Positions 47,918-62,459 are shown, counted from the stretch's first letter. The stretch: 64,000 nucleotides of DNA from Phyllobacteriaceae bacterium (GCA_002708825.1 PAPF01000016.1:1-64000); one strand, 5' to 3'. The notes: generated from the sequence alone by a model not told the origin. A program made the numbers and translations.

Positions 47918-50101
47918 TCACAGGAAGCTCTGCGGGTCGATATCCACCTGCACCCGGATCTGCCCGCGCTCCCTGGGGCCGGCTTTCATCATCGCCCGGA
48001 TGAAGCCCTGCAGGTCGGCCTTGCGCTCGCCGTGGACGAGCAGGCGAACCCGGTGCCGTCCGCGCACAAGCGCCAGCGGCGCCTCGGCCGGACCGAGCAG
48101 CAATATCCCCGGCGCCTGCGGCGCCGCGTTGCGCAGCGCCCGCGCATGCCCCATGGCTTCCGCGGCTGTCGGCGCGGAAACGATGATGCCGGCCAGCCTT
48201 CCGAAGGGCGGCAGCCCGGATTTCTCGCGCTCGGCGATCTCGCGTTCGTAGAAGGCTTCGCGGTCGCCGGAAACAATGGCCCGCATGACCGGATGGTCCG
48301 GCTGGTAGGTCTGGATCAGGCCATGGCTCTTCTTGCCCGTCCGGCCAGCCCGCCCGGTCACCTGCGAAAGAAGCTGGAAGGTGCGCTCGGCGGCGCGCGG
48401 GTCGCCATTGGTCAGGCCGATATCGGCATCCACCACTCCGACCAGCGTCATGCCCGGGAAATTGTGCCCCTTTGCGACAAGCTGTGTGCCCACGACGATG
48501 TCGGCCTCGCCCTGCGCGATGGCCTCCAGTTCCAGCCGAAGCCGCTTGACCCCGCCCAGCAGGTCCGAGGACAGGACGATGATGCGGGCATCGGGAAAAT
48601 GCGTGGCAGCTTCCTCGGCGATGCGTTCGATGCCCGGCCCGCAGGCGACGAGATGGTCCAGCGTGCCGCATTCCGGGCAGGCTTCGGGCTTCGGCTCGTG
48701 ATAGCCGCAATGATGGCACATGATCTGGCCCCGGAACCGGTGCTCCACCAGCCAGCTTGAGCAGTCCGGGCACTGGAAACGGTGGCCGCACACCCGGCAG
48801 AGCGTCAGCGGTGCATAGCCGCGCCGGTTGAGGAACAGCAGCGACTGTTCGCCGGCCTTCAGCGTGCGCTCCATGGCCTGCAGGAGGACCGGCGAGAGAA
48901 ACCCGCCGCGCGCCGGCGGATGCCTGCGCATGTCGATGGCCTTCAGGTCCGGCAGCGCCGCGTCGGCGTAGCGCACCGGCAGCGCGATGTGCCGGTAACG
49001 TCCCTGTTCGGCATTCACCCGGCTTTCCACCGAGGGCGTGGCCGAGGCGAGCACCACCGGAAAGCCGCCGATATGGCCGCGCACCACCACCATGTCGCGG
49101 GCGTTGTAGAAGACGCGGTCCTCCTGCTTGTAGGCGGGATCGTGTTCCTCGTCGACGACGATCAGTCCCAACTCTGCAAAAGGCAGGAACAGCGCCGAGC
49201 GGGCGCCCGCGACCACGCGCACGCGGCCTTCCGCCACCTGCCGCCAGACCTTCTCGCGCGCCCTCGGTGCCATGTCGGAATGCCATTCGGCAGGCCGCGC
49301 GCCGAACCGGTCCTGGAAGCGTTCCAGGAAGGCCTGGGTCAGCGCGATCTCCGGCAGCAGGATCAGCACTTGCCGCCCCTGTTCCAGCGCCGCCGCCACC
49401 GCTTCGAAATAGACCTCCGTCTTGCCCGATCCCGTCACGCCGTCGAGCAGCGTGACCGAATAGCCCCCGCCGCCTGCTGCATCGCGCAGACCCGCCGCCG
49501 CGGCATCCTGTTCCCGCGTCAGGATCTGGCGGCCATGCGCGGGATCGGGCGGCGGCACGATGGGCGGGGCGGGCAGGTGCACCGTCTCGAACACGCCATG
49601 GGCTGTCAGGCCGTCCACCACGCCGGACGAGACGCCGGCGGCGTGGGCGAGCCCTGAGCGCGTCCATGCCATTCCGTCGCCGGCCAGTTCCAGCACCCGT
49701 TCGCGTGCCGCCGTCATCCGGTCGGGACGGATGTCCGTCAGCCGCAATGCTTCCAGCGGCGGCTCGGGCTCGAAGGCTGCCGGCGCCCTGAGCGCCATGC
49801 GTGCCACCAGCCCCGGCGGCGACAGCGTCCATGCCGCGACCCACTCGATGAAGCGGCGCATCTCCGCCGAAAGCGGCGGACAATCGAACACCTGCGCCAC
49901 CGGTCTCAGCTTGCGCGGATCGACCGGACCGGCGCCCCGGTCCCACACCACGCCGGCCACCATGCGCGGCCCCAGCGGCACCTGTACGATCGCACCCGCC
50001 CGCGCCTCCATGCCGGCGGGCAGCGCGTAGGTGTATGGTGTCTCGGCGGGCGTCGGCACAAGCACCGCGACCGTCCCGTTTTCGGCCGAATCTTCCTTCA
50101 T
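47918..50101 (-). CDS. priA: Primosomal protein N' (replication restart helicase)
   Basis: The 727-residue superfamily 2 helicase has the N-terminal DNA-binding domain, Walker A GVTGSGKTE (about 215), DEEHDPAYKQ (motif II), SATPSVES, and the eight-cysteine zinc-binding insertion starting CRVCGHRFQCPDC. PriA reloads the replisome at stalled forks. It is divergent from tal, with 90 nt between the genes. Confidence 0.97.
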   Translation of the reverse strand: MKEDSAENGTVAVLVPTPAETPYTYALPAGMEARAGAIVQVPLGPRMVAGVVWDRGAGPVDPRKLRPVAQVFDCPPLSAEMRRFIEWVAAWTLSPPGLVARMALRAPAAFEPEPPLEALRLTDIRPDRMTAARERVLELAGDGMAWTRSGLAHAAGVSSGVVDGLTAHGVFETVHLPAPPIVPPPDPAHGRQILTREQDAAAAGLRDAAGGGGYSVTLLDGVTGSGKTEVYFEAVAAALEQGRQVLILLPEIALTQAFLERFQDRFGARPAEWHSDMAPRAREKVWRQVAEGRVRVVAGARSALFLPFAELGLIVVDEEHDPAYKQEDRVFYNARDMVVVRGHIGGFPVVLASATPSVESRVNAEQGRYRHIALPVRYADAALPDLKAIDMRRHPPARGGFLSPVLLQAMERTLKAGEQSLLFLNRRGYAPLTLCRVCGHRFQCPDCSSWLVEHRFRGQIMCHHCGYHEPKPEACPECGTLDHLVACGPGIERIAEEAATHFPDARIIVLSSDLLGGVKRLRLELEAIAQGEADIVVGTQLVAKGHNFPGMTLVGVVDADIGLTNGDPRAAERTFQLLSQVTGRAGRTGKKSHGLIQTYQPDHPVMRAIVSGDREAFYEREIAEREKSGLPPFGRLAGIIVSAPTAAEAMGHARALRNAAPQAPGILLLGPAEAPLALVRGRHRVRLLVHGERKADLQGFIRAMMKAGPRERGQIRVQVDIDPQSFL

Positions 50102-50191
50102 GATGGGTGACCTTGCCCCGATTGTGCGATAAGGGGAAGCCGACTTTCAAACGGCCCTGGCGGCCGTGTGCAGCCTTTGACGGAGCGACCC

Positions 50192-50848
50192 ATGAAGTTT
50201 TTTGTCGATACAGCCGACGTTGCCGAGATCCGCGAACTCAACGATCTGGGTCTTCTGGACGGCGTGACCACCAACCCCTCGCTCGTGATGAAGTCCGGCC
50301 GGGACATCATGGAGGTGACGAAGGAAATCTGCTCCATCGTCGACGGTCCGGTGTCCGCAGAGGTCACGGCGGTGGACTATGACGAGATGATGAAGGAGGC
50401 GGCCGTCCTCACGAAGATCGCCGACAACATCTGCGTGAAGGTGCCGCTGACGCTGGACGGCCTCAAGGCCTGCAAGGCCTTGTCCTCGGATGGCGTGAAG
50501 ACAAACGTGACGCTGTGCTTCTCCGCCAACCAGGCGCTGCTGGCGGCCAAGGCCGGCGCGACCTTCATTTCCCCCTTCATCGGGCGGCTCGACGACATCC
50601 ACATCAATGGCATGGACCTGATCGGCGAGATCCGCACCATCTATGACAATTACGGTTTCCAGACCGAGATCCTCGCGGCCTCGATCCGCACCGTGAATCA
50701 TGTCCGGGAAGCCGCGTTGATCGGCGCCGACGTGGCGACCATCCCGCCGGCAACGCTGAAGGCCCTGGTCAGGCATCCGCTTACCGACAAGGGCCTGGAG
50801 GCGTTCCTTGCCGATTGGGCCAAGACGGGCCAGAAGATCGGCGGCTGA
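50192..50848 (+). CDS. tal: Transaldolase, fructose-6-phosphate-aldolase subfamily
   Basis: The 218-residue protein belongs to the small transaldolase/FSA group ([10 protein letters not shown]...GVTTNPSL). The Schiff-base Lys83 lies in CVKVPLT, and ASIRTVNHV is characteristic. It probably shuttles dihydroxyacetone units between pentose-phosphate and glycolytic sugars. Full-length transaldolase B-type proteins are about 100 residues longer. A perfect 13-bp hairpin follows the gene. Confidence 0.93.
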   Translation: MKFFVDTADVAEIRELNDLGLLDGVTTNPSLVMKSGRDIMEVTKEICSIVDGPVSAEVTAVDYDEMMKEAAVLTKIADNICVKVPLTLDGLKACKALSSDGVKTNVTLCFSANQALLAAKAGATFISPFIGRLDDIHINGMDLIGEIRTIYDNYGFQTEILAASIRTVNHVREAALIGADVATIPPATLKALVRHPLTDKGLEAFLADWAKTGQKIGG

Positions 50849-50855
50849 CAACGGA

Positions 50856-50885
50856 TTGCGAGATCCTGTCAGCAGGATCTCGCAA
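50856..50885 (+). terminator. 13-bp perfect hairpin after tal
   Basis: TTGCGAGATCCTG (50856-50868) pairs exactly with CAGGATCTCGCAA (50873-50885) around TCAG, 7 nt after the tal stop. A T-rich but interrupted stretch (about 50890-50906) follows, so this may be a terminator with a poor tail. Confidence 0.6.
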
Positions 50886-50949
50886 ACGTCTTCTAAAATT
50901 TTGTTTACCCTCGCCTGCCATGGTCGTGATCCACGGGCGAGGGTAGGCT

Positions 50950-53220
50950 TTGGAGAAACAGGCGTTGCGCGACCGTATCCTGACGGTCGGACATCCCCGG
51001 AACGACCTGCTGACGGACGCGCAGTTCCGGCTCCTGCGCAGTGCTGTCGTTCCGCTTTTCTGCGGCTTGCTGGTCATGTCGGGCATTCACGGCCTGCTGG
51101 CCCTTGCCTATGCACCGGCATGGGTCGCGCTCGCCCCGCTCGGGTCGCTCCTGCTTTACACGGCCATGCGGGGATATGTCTGGTGGCGGTCGCTCGGGCG
51201 CATGATGGAACCCGGCGCATGCCGCCGTCAGCTTCTGCTCGCTGTCGTGAACGCCTTTGCCGGCGGCCTTGCCCTTCCCCTTGCCGTGATGATCCCCGCC
51301 ATCGTGGCCGGAGGCGAGACCGAGGCGATGCAGGCGGCCTTCTGCATCCTGCTCACCATTGCCCTGTGCGGCTATTGCCTGCAGGCGCTCCCCGCCGCTG
51401 CGCTGGCAGCCTTTGCGGGTGCCCTGCCTGGTCTCCTGCTGTTTCCCGCCTTCTTTCCGAGCCCTGCCAACATCGCGCTCGCCGTCGGTTGCCTCGCCTT
51501 TGCCGGATTGGCGCTCGAAGCCCAGTTCAAGACGTTCTCGGTCCTTGTCGACGGCATCGAGGGCCGGGCGCGCATGGAGGCCTGGCGCCAGGCGGCGCTG
51601 CGCGCCGAGAAGGCCAAGGGTGAATTCATCGCCAACATGAGCCACGAAATCCGCACGCCGCTCAACGGAGTGCTCGGCATGGCCGAGCTTCTGGCCCGCA
51701 CCGGCCTGGATCCCCGGCAGGCCACCTATGCCAATGTGATCATCAAGTCCGGAAACACCCTGCTGTCCACGGTGAACGACATTCTCGACTTCGCACGGAT
51801 CGAAGCCGGACAGCTTGTCCTCGACCCCCAGCCCTTCTGCCTGGCGGAAGCCGTCGAGGACGTCGCCCAGTTCCACGCTCCGGATGCTGCGTCGAAGGGC
51901 ATCGAGATCATCGACCGGCTCGATCCGTCCCTGCCGCGTTATTTCATCGGAGATGCGGCACGCATCCGGCAGGTGCTCACGTGCCTCGTCTCCAATGCCG
52001 TGAAATTCACCGAACGGGGCCACGTGCTGATCGACGTTTCGGGGAAGATCGAGCGCGGTGTTGCGCGGATCAGCATCCGGGTGGAAGACACCGGATGCGG
52101 CATTGAGGCCGCGCGCCTTCCCCGGATATTCGACCGCTTCGCCCGCCAGGACGGCCCCTCGCGCGGGCGTCAGGAGGGACCGGGTCTCGGCCTCGCCATC
52201 GCGCTGCGCCTCGTCCACCACATGGGCGGCGAGATCGGGGTCGAGAGCCAGCCCGGCGAGGGATCGGGCTTCTGGGTCCACCTCCCGCTGGACGTCCACG
52301 AGATCCTGGAAGCCCCTGTCCACCTTCCGCCGGACGTCCAGGGCGCGCGGGTTCTGATCGTTGACGACAACGCCGTCAACCGGTCCATCCTGACGGAATT
52401 GATGCAGCAATGGGAATTCGAGGCGGCCGCTGTCGAGAGCGGAGCCATGTGCCTGGCCTTCGTCGAACGGGCCACGGCGCTGGCTGCGCCGGTCGACTGC
52501 GTGATCCTGGATCACCGGATGCCCGGCGGGAACGGCCTGGAGGTGGCGCGCAAGCTGCGCTCCGATCCTGCCACCGCCAGCCTGCCCATCGTGTTCCTCT
52601 CGTCCGTTGACGATTCGGAAACCGAAGCGGGCAGTTTCGACCCGGCGATCACGAAGCGCCTGGCAAAACCGGCGCGATCTGCCGCCCTTCGCGAGGCGAT
52701 CGTATCCGTGATCACACGCGGCCGGGAGAATGCACGGCCGAGGGGCATGGGACGCGCCGGAGCGGACCGGCCGCGCCAACAGGCTGGTTCCGTCGCGCCT
52801 GTCGCCGGAACGCGCGGGACCATCGACGTGCTCGTCGTCCAGGACAATGAATTCCAGCAGGCTGCCTGCCGTCAGGCGCTCGAAACGCTCAACCTGGATT
52901 TCCGGATTGCCTCCAACGGCGAACAGGCCATTGCCATCCTTCGCGAAAACCTTCCCAGGCTGACCCTGGTCGACACCGTGCTGCCCGACATCGAGTGGCC
53001 CGACGTGGCCGGTGCCATACGCCGGGAGGGGCTGCTGCCGGATGGCAGCCCGCCACTTGTCTTCGCCCTTGTCACACGCGACGGGCCCGGCGCACTCCAT
53101 GGCGGCCTGCCCACCCAGCTCGACGGCCGGGTCGAGAAACCGCTATCCCCGGCAAAGCTGTCGAGCCTGACCGGCAACTGGCTGCGGCGCGGCGAGGGGC
53201 CGGCCCGGAAAACCGGCTGA
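50950..53220 (+). CDS. Membrane hybrid histidine kinase with two receiver domains
   Basis: The 756-residue protein has six predicted membrane helices (about 22-210), a dimerisation region with [11 protein letters not shown] and phosphoacceptor His232, a HATPase domain (about 335-450) and two receivers. REC1 (about 468-585) carries Asp521 and VDDNA. REC2 (about 618-735) keeps Asp675 and a Lys in EKPLSP, but its acidic pocket reads VVQDN, with Gln in place of Asp, so its phosphorylation is doubtful. Start is TTG 50950. It is an orphan kinase with no adjacent regulator. Confidence 0.92.
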   Translation: MEKQALRDRILTVGHPRNDLLTDAQFRLLRSAVVPLFCGLLVMSGIHGLLALAYAPAWVALAPLGSLLLYTAMRGYVWWRSLGRMMEPGACRRQLLLAVVNAFAGGLALPLAVMIPAIVAGGETEAMQAAFCILLTIALCGYCLQALPAAALAAFAGALPGLLLFPAFFPSPANIALAVGCLAFAGLALEAQFKTFSVLVDGIEGRARMEAWRQAALRAEKAKGEFIANMSHEIRTPLNGVLGMAELLARTGLDPRQATYANVIIKSGNTLLSTVNDILDFARIEAGQLVLDPQPFCLAEAVEDVAQFHAPDAASKGIEIIDRLDPSLPRYFIGDAARIRQVLTCLVSNAVKFTERGHVLIDVSGKIERGVARISIRVEDTGCGIEAARLPRIFDRFARQDGPSRGRQEGPGLGLAIALRLVHHMGGEIGVESQPGEGSGFWVHLPLDVHEILEAPVHLPPDVQGARVLIVDDNAVNRSILTELMQQWEFEAAAVESGAMCLAFVERATALAAPVDCVILDHRMPGGNGLEVARKLRSDPATASLPIVFLSSVDDSETEAGSFDPAITKRLAKPARSAALREAIVSVITRGRENARPRGMGRAGADRPRQQAGSVAPVAGTRGTIDVLVVQDNEFQQAACRQALETLNLDFRIASNGEQAIAILRENLPRLTLVDTVLPDIEWPDVAGAIRREGLLPDGSPPLVFALVTRDGPGALHGGLPTQLDGRVEKPLSPAKLSSLTGNWLRRGEGPARKTG

Positions 53221-53226
53221 GCGGGG

Positions 53227-53779
53227 TTACGGGCGCGCGGTCCGCAAATCCTGTGCGATGGCCAGGCGCAGGAACTCCGCGAGTTCGCGCGCCGCGCGGT
53301 CTTCGGCGTCGCGTTCCGCCCGCCAGGCGCTGTAATACTGGCGCGAGCGGTCGTAGGACGCTGTCGCCACGCGCGTGCCCGACGCCACCGTTTCCCCGGT
53401 ATCCGTATCGGTCAGGGTGTAAGCGGCCTTGAGTTCGACCGTGCCGGCTGTCGGGTCGAGATCGTTGCTCGTCGCCGAGATCTGATAATCCAGCACTTTC
53501 AGGTCGCGTTTGCTCAGGGCCAGTCCAAGGCGGTAACGCGGATCGGCCGGTTCGCCGGCGCCGCCATTGAACATGAAGATCAGGTGATTGCGCACCTGCT
53601 GGGCTTCCCGCGTGTCAACGGGAGCGACCGCGATCGATGCCAGCCGCGCCGTGCCCGGCTGCACCGAGCCCGTCTCCAGCCGGTTGCCCGACCCGTAGAG
53701 CGGCTCCACCGTGCAGCCGGCAAGGCCGGCAAGCGCCGTGACGGCAAGAAGAAGGGAAGCGGCCTTCGGGCCCTTGCGA

Positions 53780-53793
<14 letters not shown>
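53227..53793 (-). CDS. lptE: LPS-assembly lipoprotein LptE
   Basis: The 188-residue lipoprotein has a signal peptide with lipobox LAGC (Cys27) and the alphaproteobacterial LptE profile (CTVEPLYG start, YRLGLALS middle). LptE plugs the LptD barrel and helps insert LPS in the outer membrane. It overlaps the leuS 3' end by 14 nt. The usual next gene, holA, is not adjacent; instead a hybrid kinase gene ends only 6 nt away on the other strand. Confidence 0.9.
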
Positions 53794-56386
<2,593 letters not shown>

Positions 56387-56520
56387 GTCCGGGTTTTCGC
56401 TTGATAACGTGGCTCGAAGGGATTGCGGGCGGACCTTCACCATGCTTTGGCGCAACCGTCAACCTGTGATGGCCCGCAACGCCGCACCGCGGCGCATGAA
56501 TGGAGGGCAGGAGAGGCGCA

Positions 56521-57195
56521 ATGAACACAAGTGCGGCACGGTTGCAGGCAGTGCGCGGCAATATCGCGAAGGCGGCCAGGCAAGCCGGGCGGGATCCGTC
56601 CGGCGTCGCCCTCGTTGCCGTCTCCAAGACCTTCGGCGCGGACGACATCCGCCCGGTACTGGAAGCAGGCCAGCGCATCTTCGGCGAGAACCGCGTGCAG
56701 GAAGCGCAGGCCAAGTGGCCGGAACTGCGCGCCGGTTTCCCGGATGTCGAACTCCACCTGATCGGGCCGCTGCAATCCAACAAGGCGAAGGAAGCGGTCG
56801 CTCTGTTCGATGTCATCGAATCCGTCGACCGCGAGAAGATCGCCGCCGAACTGGCGAAGGAAATGCGCCGCCAGGACCGCCATCCGGCGCTCTTCGTCCA
56901 GGTCAACACCGGGCAGGAGCCGCAGAAGGCCGGCATCGACCCGCGCGAGACGGCCGCCTTCGTCGCCCGTTGCCGCGAGGTTCACGGCCTTGAAGTCGAG
57001 GGGCTCATGTGCATTCCGCCGGTGGACGAGAACCCCGGTCCCCATTTCGCGCTTCTGGAAAAGCTCGCCCGCGAGGCCGGCGTCGGCCAACTCTCCATGG
57101 GCATGTCCGGCGACTATGAGACCGCCATTGCCTTCGGCGCCACCCATGTGCGCGTCGGTTCGGCCATTTTCGGCGCCCGGGACTACGCCGCCTGA
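56521..57195 (+). CDS. yggS: YggS-type pyridoxal-phosphate homeostasis protein
   Basis: The 224-residue PLP-binding TIM-barrel protein has the Lys in LVAVSKTFGAD that binds PLP, GENRVQEAQ and SMGMSGDYETAI. It has no known catalytic activity and keeps PLP and amino-acid pools balanced. GGAGAGG lies before ATG 56521. It faces away from leuS. Confidence 0.95.
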   Translation: MNTSAARLQAVRGNIAKAARQAGRDPSGVALVAVSKTFGADDIRPVLEAGQRIFGENRVQEAQAKWPELRAGFPDVELHLIGPLQSNKAKEAVALFDVIESVDREKIAAELAKEMRRQDRHPALFVQVNTGQEPQKAGIDPRETAAFVARCREVHGLEVEGLMCIPPVDENPGPHFALLEKLAREAGVGQLSMGMSGDYETAIAFGATHVRVGSAIFGARDYAA

Positions 57196-57373
57196 ACCGC
57201 CTCAAGGTCCGCCTTTTCATGCCAAAGACGTATGCCACAGGTGGCAAGGGCGGATCGAACGTCTAATTTCAGGCGAACAAGGCTGGTGCTAAGAGAGGCC
57301 CGATTTCACCGCTGGTCCTGTTTCCAGGGGAACGGACAGGCGGTGTCCGGGCTCAGAACATGGAGGAAACCTC

Positions 57374-59329
<1,956 letters not shown>

Positions 59330-59360
59330 TACCCCTCTCTTGCGGTTTCATGACACTGCG

Positions 59361-59392
59361 ACGGCCGGGCAAGTTCCCGGCCGTTTTCTTTT
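59361..59392 (+). terminator. Intrinsic terminator after acsA
   Basis: ACGGCCGGG (59361-59369) pairs with CCCGGCCGT (59376-59384), followed by TTTCTTTT. The remaining 177 nt to the next gene hold no evident gene, so the symporter genes have their own promoter. Confidence 0.9.
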
Positions 59393-59569
59393 AAATGATT
59401 GAATTATGGATGTTCTTCCTGTCCATGCCCTGAGCTCTCGCAAGCGGGCATGAGTCCTTAGGCTATAAACCCAATGTCGGGCTTTTCCCGCGCACGGAAG
59501 CGGTTAATGAAATGGCCGGAGCCATGTCTCATGGGGGGACTGGCTGTTCCAGGGACCTGGGAGGGTTTG

Positions 59570-59833
59570 ATGGACAACAAGGAACAGCGCGCAGCCGATT
59601 ACTGGCGCGCAAACGTCCGGTTGATGGTGATTTCGCTCATCATCTGGGCGCTCGTCTCGTTCGGGTTCGGCATCCTGCTGCGCCCGATGCTCGCCGGCAT
59701 TGCGGTCGGTGGAACGGATCTCGGCTTCTGGTTCGCCCAGCAGGGATCGATTCTCGTCTTCATCGTGCTGATCTTCTTCTACGCGTTCCGCATGAACGCG
59801 CTCGATCGCCAGTATGACTTCGACGAGGAATAA
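59570..59833 (+). CDS. DUF4212 small subunit of a sodium/substrate symporter
   Basis: The 87-residue protein has two membrane helices (about 17-39 and 48-72) and the DUF4212 pattern YWRANVRLM and DRQYDFDEE. Such proteins pair with VC_2705-type sodium:solute symporters. ATG 59570 follows GGGAGGG; an in-frame ATG at 59474 has no such site. The symporter starts 12 nt downstream. Confidence 0.93.
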   Translation: MDNKEQRAADYWRANVRLMVISLIIWALVSFGFGILLRPMLAGIAVGGTDLGFWFAQQGSILVFIVLIFFYAFRMNALDRQYDFDEE

Positions 59834-59844
59834 GGGGATCGATC

Positions 59845-61620
59845 ATGAGTCAGTATGCACTTAACCTCGTTTTCATCGGCGGATCGTTCCTGGTCTATAT
59901 CGGCATCGCCTTCTGGGCGCGTGCCGGATCGACCTCCGAATTCTATGCCGCCAACCGCGGCGTCCATCCCGTGCTCAACGGCATGGCGACGGGCGCCGAC
60001 TGGATGTCGGCCGCCTCCTTCATTTCCATGGCCGGCCTGATCGCCTTCGTCGGCTATGACAACTCCACCTTCCTGATGGGCTGGACCGGCGGCTACGTGC
60101 TGCTCGCCATGCTTCTCGCGCCCTACCTGCGCAAGTTCGGCAAGTTCACCGTGCCCGAATTCATCGGCGACCGGTTCTACTCCAACACCGCCCGCATGGT
60201 CGCGGTGCTGGCGCTCATCGTGGCCTCCGTGACCTACGTCATCGGCCAGATGACCGGCGTCGGCGTTGCCTTCTCGCGCTTCCTGGAGGTCGACAACACC
60301 ACCGGTCTGCTGATCGGCGCCGCTGTCGTGTTCTTCTACGCGGTGTTCGGCGGCATGAAGGGCATCACCTACACCCAGGTCGCCCAGTATGTGGTGCTGA
60401 TCTTCGCCTACACGGTGCCGGCGATCTTCATCTCGCTGCAACTGACCGGCAATCCGCTGCCGCCGCTCGGCCTGTTCGGCGACGTGTCCGACGGCACGCC
60501 GCTGCTGGTCAAGCTCGACCAGATCGTCACCGACCTGGGCTTCAACAGCTATACCGGCCATCACACCAACACCTTCAACATGTTCCTCTTCACCCTGTCG
60601 CTGATGATCGGCACGGCGGGCCTTCCGCACGTCATCATCCGCTTCTTCACGGTGCCGAAGGTGTCGGATGCCCGCTGGTCCGCCGGCTGGGCGCTGGTCT
60701 TCATCGCCCTGCTCTACCTGGTGGCTCCGGCCGTCGGCGCCATGGCCCGCCTGAACATCCTTCAGACGGTCTATCCGAACGGCGTCAGCGAGCAGGCTCT
60801 CGAATACGAGGCCCGTCCGCAGTGGATGAAGAACTGGGAAATCACCGGCCTGCTGAAGTTCGAGGACAAGAACAATGACGGCCGCATCCAGTTCTACAAC
60901 GACAAGGCCGCCGCCACGCCGGAAGCCCTCGTCGCCTCCAACCCGCAGGGCAACGAACTGACGGTCAACAACGACATCCTCGTTCTGGCCAATCCGGAGA
61001 TCGCGCAGCTTCCGGGCTGGGTGATCGCGCTCGTCGCCGCCGGTGGCCTCGCCGCCGCGCTGTCGACGGCGGCCGGCCTGCTGCTGGCCATCTCGTCGGC
61101 CATCAGCCACGACCTGATCAAGGGTGCTATCAATCCGAACATCTCGGAGAAGGGCGAGCTGCTCGCAGCCCGCATCTCAATGGCGGTCGCGATCGTGGTG
61201 GCGACATGGCTCGGCCTGAACCCGCCCGGCTTCGCGGCCCAGACCGTGGCGCTCGCCTTCGGTCTTGCCGCCGCGTCCATCTTCCCGGCCCTGATGATGG
61301 GTATCTTCTCCAAGAGGATCAACAACAAGGGCGCCATTGCCGGCATGCTGGCGGGCCTCCTGTTCACCGTCATCTACATCTTCGTCTACAAGGGCTGGTT
61401 CTTCATCCCGGGCACCAACCAGCTGCCGGACAACGCCGCCAACTGGGTCTTCGGCATCTCGCCGCTGTCCATCGGCGCTGTCGGTGCGCTGGTCAACTTC
61501 GTGGTCGCCTACGCGGTCGCCTCGGCCACCGAGGAGCCCCCGGCGGAGATCCAGGAGCTGATCGAAAGCATCCGCACCCCGCGCGGTGCGAGCGCTGCTC
61601 CCCACATCGCTCACCACTGA
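59845..61620 (+). CDS. Sodium:solute symporter (VC_2705/ActP-like)
   Basis: The 591-residue transporter has about 13 membrane helices and SSS landmarks such as GADWMSAASFISMAG, GGMKGITYTQVAQY and GTAGLPHVIIRFFTV. Its long central loop (about 305-395) is typical of this subgroup. It is expected to carry acetate or a related short-chain acid with sodium. Its partner DUF4212 gene lies just upstream, and acsA lies further upstream. A strong terminator follows. Confidence 0.93.
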   Translation: MSQYALNLVFIGGSFLVYIGIAFWARAGSTSEFYAANRGVHPVLNGMATGADWMSAASFISMAGLIAFVGYDNSTFLMGWTGGYVLLAMLLAPYLRKFGKFTVPEFIGDRFYSNTARMVAVLALIVASVTYVIGQMTGVGVAFSRFLEVDNTTGLLIGAAVVFFYAVFGGMKGITYTQVAQYVVLIFAYTVPAIFISLQLTGNPLPPLGLFGDVSDGTPLLVKLDQIVTDLGFNSYTGHHTNTFNMFLFTLSLMIGTAGLPHVIIRFFTVPKVSDARWSAGWALVFIALLYLVAPAVGAMARLNILQTVYPNGVSEQALEYEARPQWMKNWEITGLLKFEDKNNDGRIQFYNDKAAATPEALVASNPQGNELTVNNDILVLANPEIAQLPGWVIALVAAGGLAAALSTAAGLLLAISSAISHDLIKGAINPNISEKGELLAARISMAVAIVVATWLGLNPPGFAAQTVALAFGLAAASIFPALMMGIFSKRINNKGAIAGMLAGLLFTVIYIFVYKGWFFIPGTNQLPDNAANWVFGISPLSIGAVGALVNFVVAYAVASATEEPPAEIQELIESIRTPRGASAAPHIAHH

Positions 61621-61664
61621 GCGGTCAGGGGCGGCCTCGCCGCCCCTCCGGAGCCCATGAAACG

Positions 61665-61700
61665 AACGCCCCGCGAGACCACTCGCGGGGCGTTTGCATT
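61665..61700 (+). terminator. Terminator after the symporter
   Basis: AACGCCCCGCGAG (61665-61677) pairs with CTCGCGGGGCGTT (61682-61694) around a 4-nt loop, a perfect 13-bp stem, then TGCATTTCTC. The T-tract is short but the hairpin is very stable. Confidence 0.85.
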
Positions 61701-61772
61701 TCTCTCCCGGGCTGGGCTGCCCTTGACATCCGGCGGCGCCAACCACACCTTCCGGTCATGTTCAACGCAATG

Positions 61773-61786
61773 AAAGGAGGTGATCC
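61773..61786 (+). promoter_or_regulatory. Shine-Dalgarno matching the 16S tail over 14 nt
   Basis: AAAGGAGGTGATCC is the exact complement of the conserved 16S rRNA 3' end GGATCACCTCCTTT. Typical sites match 4-6 nt. It ends 1 nt before the ATG, and GGAGG lies 7 nt from it. Confidence 0.85.
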
Positions 61787-61787
61787 G

Positions 61788-61853
61788 ATGTCGAGTGATT
61801 TCCTGAAGGTCGTGAGTGCAAGCGGATCGAAGCTCCTTCGGAGCAGCCTCTGA
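61788..61853 (+). CDS. 21-codon small ORF with extreme ribosome binding site
   Basis: The ORF encodes MSSDFLKVV... and ends ...LLRSSL, rich in Ser and Lys/Arg with an amphipathic look. It follows the exact 14-nt anti-16S complement. An in-frame ATG lies upstream at 61758. No homologue was recalled with certainty. It could encode a real small protein, a leader peptide or a ribosome-recruiting regulatory RNA. A long hairpin at 61936-61981 probably ends the transcript. The 167 nt before it hold only the terminator and possible promoter. Confidence 0.6.
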   Translation: MSSDFLKVVSASGSKLLRSSL

Positions 61854-61935
61854 AGAAGCCTGCGTGACGCCCTGAGGCCGCGTCGGACCTGACCGGCCCG
61901 CCTCCGTATGCCTCGCGCCTGTTCACGGAATTGCG

Positions 61936-61981
61936 GCGCCGCCCCCGCCGGTCACATGGACCGGAGAAACGGGGGCGGCGC
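61936..61981. terminator. Large two-part hairpin, possibly bidirectional terminator
   Basis: GCGCCGCCCCCG (61936-61947) pairs with CGGGGGCGGCGC (61970-61981). Inside, CCGGTC (61948-61953) pairs with GACCGG (61959-61964). It lies between the small ORF and the converging nuclease gene. The T-tract (TTCGCATTTG) is weak. Confidence 0.6.
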
Positions 61982-62021
61982 TTCGCATTTGCACCGTCTG
62001 CCTGCGAACCGGCCATCCGTG

Positions 62022-62459
62022 TCAACGGCACCAGTCCTGCCGGCGTCCGCCGCCATAGGGACGGGCAAGGCCGTTTTCCAGCAGGAAGGCGGAGACTGCC
62101 TTCCCGTCGGGCCGGGCCAGGTCGGCGAGCACACGTCCATAATATTTTCCGCCGCTGATATTGGTGAGCATGATCCGGCCGCCTTCCAGGAATCCGGCAA
62201 GGGAATCGCGCGCGCGCCGCGCCGCAGCCTTTTCCCGCACGCAGCGTCCGCGCAGTTCCGGCGCGTCCACGCCACGCACGCGAACGGAGACGGTCACGGC
62301 ATGGCCCGGCCATATCCGCGCTTCAGCCAGAACGGAATCCCCGTCGATCACCTTCAGCATCCGCGCCTCCACCGGTCCGGCAACCGTCTCGCCGGCCAGG
62401 CCCGGCTGAACGGCGGCAAGAACTGCAAGAAAGGCCAGCGGACAGAAGAGCTTCGACAT
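62022..62459 (-). CDS. Secreted thermonuclease-like (SNase) protein
   Basis: The 145-residue protein has a signal peptide (cleavage after LAG, near residue 23) and an SNase fold. The catalytic-type residues Arg and Glu occur in VRVRGVDAPELRGRC, and the second Arg in YYGRVLADL. Members cleave DNA or RNA, or are inactive relatives. The start is ATG 62459 (MSKLFCP). It converges on the small-ORF hairpin. Confidence 0.88.
   Translation of the reverse strand: MSKLFCPLAFLAVLAAVQPGLAGETVAGPVEARMLKVIDGDSVLAEARIWPGHAVTVSVRVRGVDAPELRGRCVREKAAARRARDSLAGFLEGGRIMLTNISGGKYYGRVLADLARPDGKAVSAFLLENGLARPYGGGRRQDWCR

Noticed and set aside
47796-50150. 784-codon minus-strand frame over priA
   Set aside because: Out-of-frame shadow of priA on the same strand, rich in Ala, Gly and Arg, with no motif.
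59474-59569. Longer N-terminus for the DUF4212 protein
   Set aside because: The added residues are not like the family, and ATG 59570 has a strong ribosome site.
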